Part shown: positions 62,043 through 64,000 of the stretch, in pieces
Layout: each line of letters starts with the position of its first letter
Position numbering within the stretch: position 1 is the first letter of the stretch
DNA from: VXNE01 sp963665455
GTDB taxonomy: Bacteria; Pseudomonadota; Gammaproteobacteria; Pseudomonadales; Azotimanducaceae
DNA length: 64,000 bases
Assembly (NCBI GenBank): GCA_963665455.1
Contig: OY762279.1
Span: 5,146,001 to 5,210,000, forward strand
Direction of reading: 5' to 3'
The notes under the pieces: generated by a model
What the model saw: the letters and a program-made list of their open reading frames with translations, nothing else
What the model was told of the DNA's origin: nothing
Databases searched by the model: none
Program-made: the position numbers and the translations under genes

Positions 62043-64000
62043 CCGGCCGTCAAGCCGCGCCTGGCTCCTGCTCGGGCTGCTGGCCTGCGCATCGACGGCG
62101 AACGCCGGTGACCGGCGCGACATCGTGTTCGACTGCCCCTGTAGCGCCGAGTTCATTGACGGGACGGGTGGGGAGAACGGAACCTTGCTGCTGTCCGGCG
62201 GCGTGCGCAGCCTCCGTGCGGTGGAGAGCGGTGCGCTAAAGCTGTCGGCGCGCTCGCGGGACGGCACGGGCGGCGCGGCCGCCGGGCGCGTTCCGGCAAA
62301 CGGCCGGCGGCATGACGAGTGGTCCATCGCGTTCGAGAAGCCCGAGTCCGGCGCCGCAATCGAGGTGCATCTGCTTGAGGAGACCGGCCGGGACGCCGAC
62401 GGCACCGCGCGCTGGCACGATCACGAGGCGCTGGCCCTGTGGCCGGTGCCATCCGGCGGGACGCCGGGACCGCTCCGGTTCGTGGACCTCCTCACCGACA
62501 GCGACGGCGACGGCGTGGGAGACGTAAACGAGCGCCTAGCCGGCACGTCGCCGGACGATCCGGCGTTCACGCCCGGCGAGACCGTTGTCGATGTGCTCGC
62601 GCTGTACACGGCCGAGCATGCGGCGGCCGAGTCGGGATACCCGTACACCCGGATCCTGCACAAGGTCAGCGTCGCCTCCGCGATCTTCGAGGACAGCGCG
62701 ACAGCGATCAGGCTGAGGCTGGTCGGCATGAGCGAGGTGGAATTGGATGCAAATGAAGAAGCGTCGAAGGAGGTCCGGGAAGAGCCCATGGCGAGCCATG
62801 GAGCGGACGTGTCGGTGCTATTCAGCCCCACGCATCTCGGATACAAGAACGGTGGCCACGCGCTCCGGGGCTTCCGCCGCACTACGCTTTACTCCGACGG
62901 CCTGGCCTGGGACGGCGGCACGAGCGCCACGGGAGTGACCCACGAGCTTGGCCACGTGATGGGCCTTACGCACTCCGCGGGCCAAGGCGAGACCCACGGC
63001 GCGTGGCGTTGGTCGCGCGGCCATCACGTCACTCCGCGCGGCGTACACGACCTGTTTGATCGCTGGGGCACGGTCATGGCCTACGGAAGGTACGTGATGA
63101 ACGGTATTTTCTCGGATCCGTCGCGAGACTGCGGGTCGGGTCCCTGCGGCGTGGCCATCGACGAACTCGACGGCGCCAACTCGGTGCTGTCGCTGGATCG
63201 GATGCGATTTCAGGTGGGCGCCCAGCGTGCGCCGGCCCCCGACTCGGACGGCGACGGCATCGTGGATGCTGCGGACGCCGCGCCCGACGATCCCGGCGAC
63301 TGGTTCGACGTCGACGGCGACGGCATCGGCGACAATGCCGACCCGGACGACGACAACGACGGCACGCCGGACGTCGACGATCTCTTTCCGCTCGATGCCG
63401 AGGAGTGGGCGGATGCCGACCTCGACGGCATCGGCGACAACGCGGATCCGGATGTCCAGGACCTGAGCCCGTTTCGCGATCCCGCACTGCGGGCGGCCGT
63501 TGAGGAGGCGCTCGGCAAGACCTCCGGGGCGACGATCACCGCCGAGGAAATGGCCGCCCTAGACGAATTGAGGGCGCCGGGGCGCGACATTCGGGACTTG
63601 ACGGGGCTTGAGCACGCAACCGGGCTGGTCAAACTGGACCTCCGCGGGAACCGCATCGAGGACCTCGAGCCGTTGTCCGTGATGACGGATCTGAAGCGCC
63701 TCGACCTAGGCGACAATGGGGTGGCCGACCTGTCGCCGCTCGCCGGGTTGACCGACCTGACGAGCCTTAACGTAACCGGCAACGCGGTGACCGACCTGTC
63801 GCCGCTTGCCGGGCTGCACGATCTGTGGTCGCTACGCCTAGGCCACAATCCGATTGACGACATCTCGCCGCTGAGGGATTTGCCGTCCCTGGGGTGTCTG
63901 TTCCTCAGCTATACCCGCGTGACGATCGCTGACGTGTCGGCGCTGCCACGTTTTGCTCGCTTCATTTGCCTGGGTATCGGCGGGCTCGGGGTGGCCGATC
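62032..64000 (+). CDS. Secreted metzincin-type protease with calcium-binding and leucine-rich repeats (3' end cut by window)
   Basis: At least 656 aa are present. A signal peptide (MRGSRPSSRAWLLLGLLACA, then STANA) is followed by a peptidase domain with VVDVLALYTAEHAA and the zinc site THELGHVMGLTH (HExxHxxGxxH near residue 303), plus VMAYGR acting as a Met-turn. Next come thrombospondin-type-3-like calcium repeats (DSDGDGIVDAAD, DVDGDGIGDNADPDDDNDG, ADLDGIGDNADPD), then internalin-like leucine-rich repeats (LVKLDLRGNRIEDLEPL, LKRLDLGDNGVADLSPL) running off the window. It should cut proteins outside the cell, probably exported by Sec and possibly the type II system. It shares a transcript with the upstream anchored protein. 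Confidence 0.88.
   Translation, partial: MRGSRPSSRAWLLLGLLACASTANAGDRRDIVFDCPCSAEFIDGTGGENGTLLLSGGVRSLRAVESGALKLSARSRDGTGGAAAGRVPANGRRHDEWSIAFEKPESGAAIEVHLLEETGRDADGTARWHDHEALALWPVPSGGTPGPLRFVDLLTDSDGDGVGDVNERLAGTSPDDPAFTPGETVVDVLALYTAEHAAAESGYPYTRILHKVSVASAIFEDSATAIRLRLVGMSEVELDANEEASKEVREEPMASHGADVSVLFSPTHLGYKNGGHALRGFRRTTLYSDGLAWDGGTSATGVTHELGHVMGLTHSAGQGETHGAWRWSRGHHVTPRGVHDLFDRWGTVMAYGRYVMNGIFSDPSRDCGSGPCGVAIDELDGANSVLSLDRMRFQVGAQRAPAPDSDGDGIVDAADAAPDDPGDWFDVDGDGIGDNADPDDDNDGTPDVDDLFPLDAEEWADADLDGIGDNADPDVQDLSPFRDPALRAAVEEALGKTSGATITAEEMAALDELRAPGRDIRDLTGLEHATGLVKLDLRGNRIEDLEPLSVMTDLKRLDLGDNGVADLSPLAGLTDLTSLNVTGNAVTDLSPLAGLHDLWSLRLGHNPIDDISPLRDLPSLGCLFLSYTRVTIADVSALPRFARFICLGIGGLGVAD

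Overview
The window is high-GC bacterial chromosomal DNA, dense with genes on both strands. A type II secretion gene set (gspE-K), a CTG-N10-CAG LexA-type box, a TonB-dependent receptor and outer-membrane beta-barrel proteins point to a Gram-negative proteobacterium, most likely a gammaproteobacterium. The catabolic genes (hydantoinase HyuAB, LLM-class oxidoreductase, HpcH-type aldolase), sulfotransferases and many large secreted repeat proteins would fit an aquatic or host-associated lineage, but that is inference only.

Layout. 1-2.8 kb: the 3' part of a MORN-protein/Ser-Thr-kinase operon, with the kinase cut by the window edge. 2.9-8.5 kb: a tightly overlapping operon fan1-like nuclease > XPD/DinG-type helicase > pyruvate kinase behind a candidate LexA-controlled promoter. 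8.6-15.9 kb: small hypotheticals, an aldolase, a membrane protein, an acyl-CoA synthetase followed by a 2-hydroxyacid dehydrogenase, and a phosphopantetheinyl transferase. 16.1-22.5 kb: a TonB-dependent receptor, an Rpn-family nuclease/transposase-like gene, two overlapping sulfotransferases and a GT-D-type glycosyltransferase. 22.6-33 kb: a 1683-aa Calx-beta/beta-barrel/SPOR protein and the first of two giant twin secreted proteins. 33.6-38.2 kb: gspEFGHI. 38.4-38.6 kb: two divergent tRNA-Leu genes. 38.7-41.7 kb: a second repeat/beta-barrel protein. 41.8-47.7 kb: hyuAB, a divergent flavin/F420-type oxidoreductase and a PfkB kinase. 47.8-49.8 kb: gspJK, separated from the other gsp genes and on the other strand. 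50-56.4 kb: an accessory zone with a coiled-coil membrane protein, an unrecognised three-gene cassette, two decayed copies of a secreted-protein family and an 18-unit 12-bp tandem repeat. 56.6-61 kb: the second giant twin. 61.4-64 kb: a membrane-anchored protein overlapping a secreted metzincin-type protease that runs off the window.

The most unusual structure is the twin pair (28.1-32.6 and 56.6-61.1 kb). About 3.8 kb, covering the 5' leader, signal peptide and first ~1,220 codons, aligns without gaps and with about three substitutions. The C-terminal formylglycine-generating-enzyme-like (C-type-lectin-like) domains then diverge abruptly. With the decayed relatives at 27.8, 33.4, 51-52.6 and 55-56.3 kb, this looks like a surface-protein family shaped by recombination, loss and recent duplication or gene conversion.

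Likely joint functions: gspE-K supply part of a secretion machine that could export the many signal-peptide proteins here; fan1-helicase form a DNA-repair unit; the sulfotransferases and GT-D enzyme suggest modification of a surface glycan.
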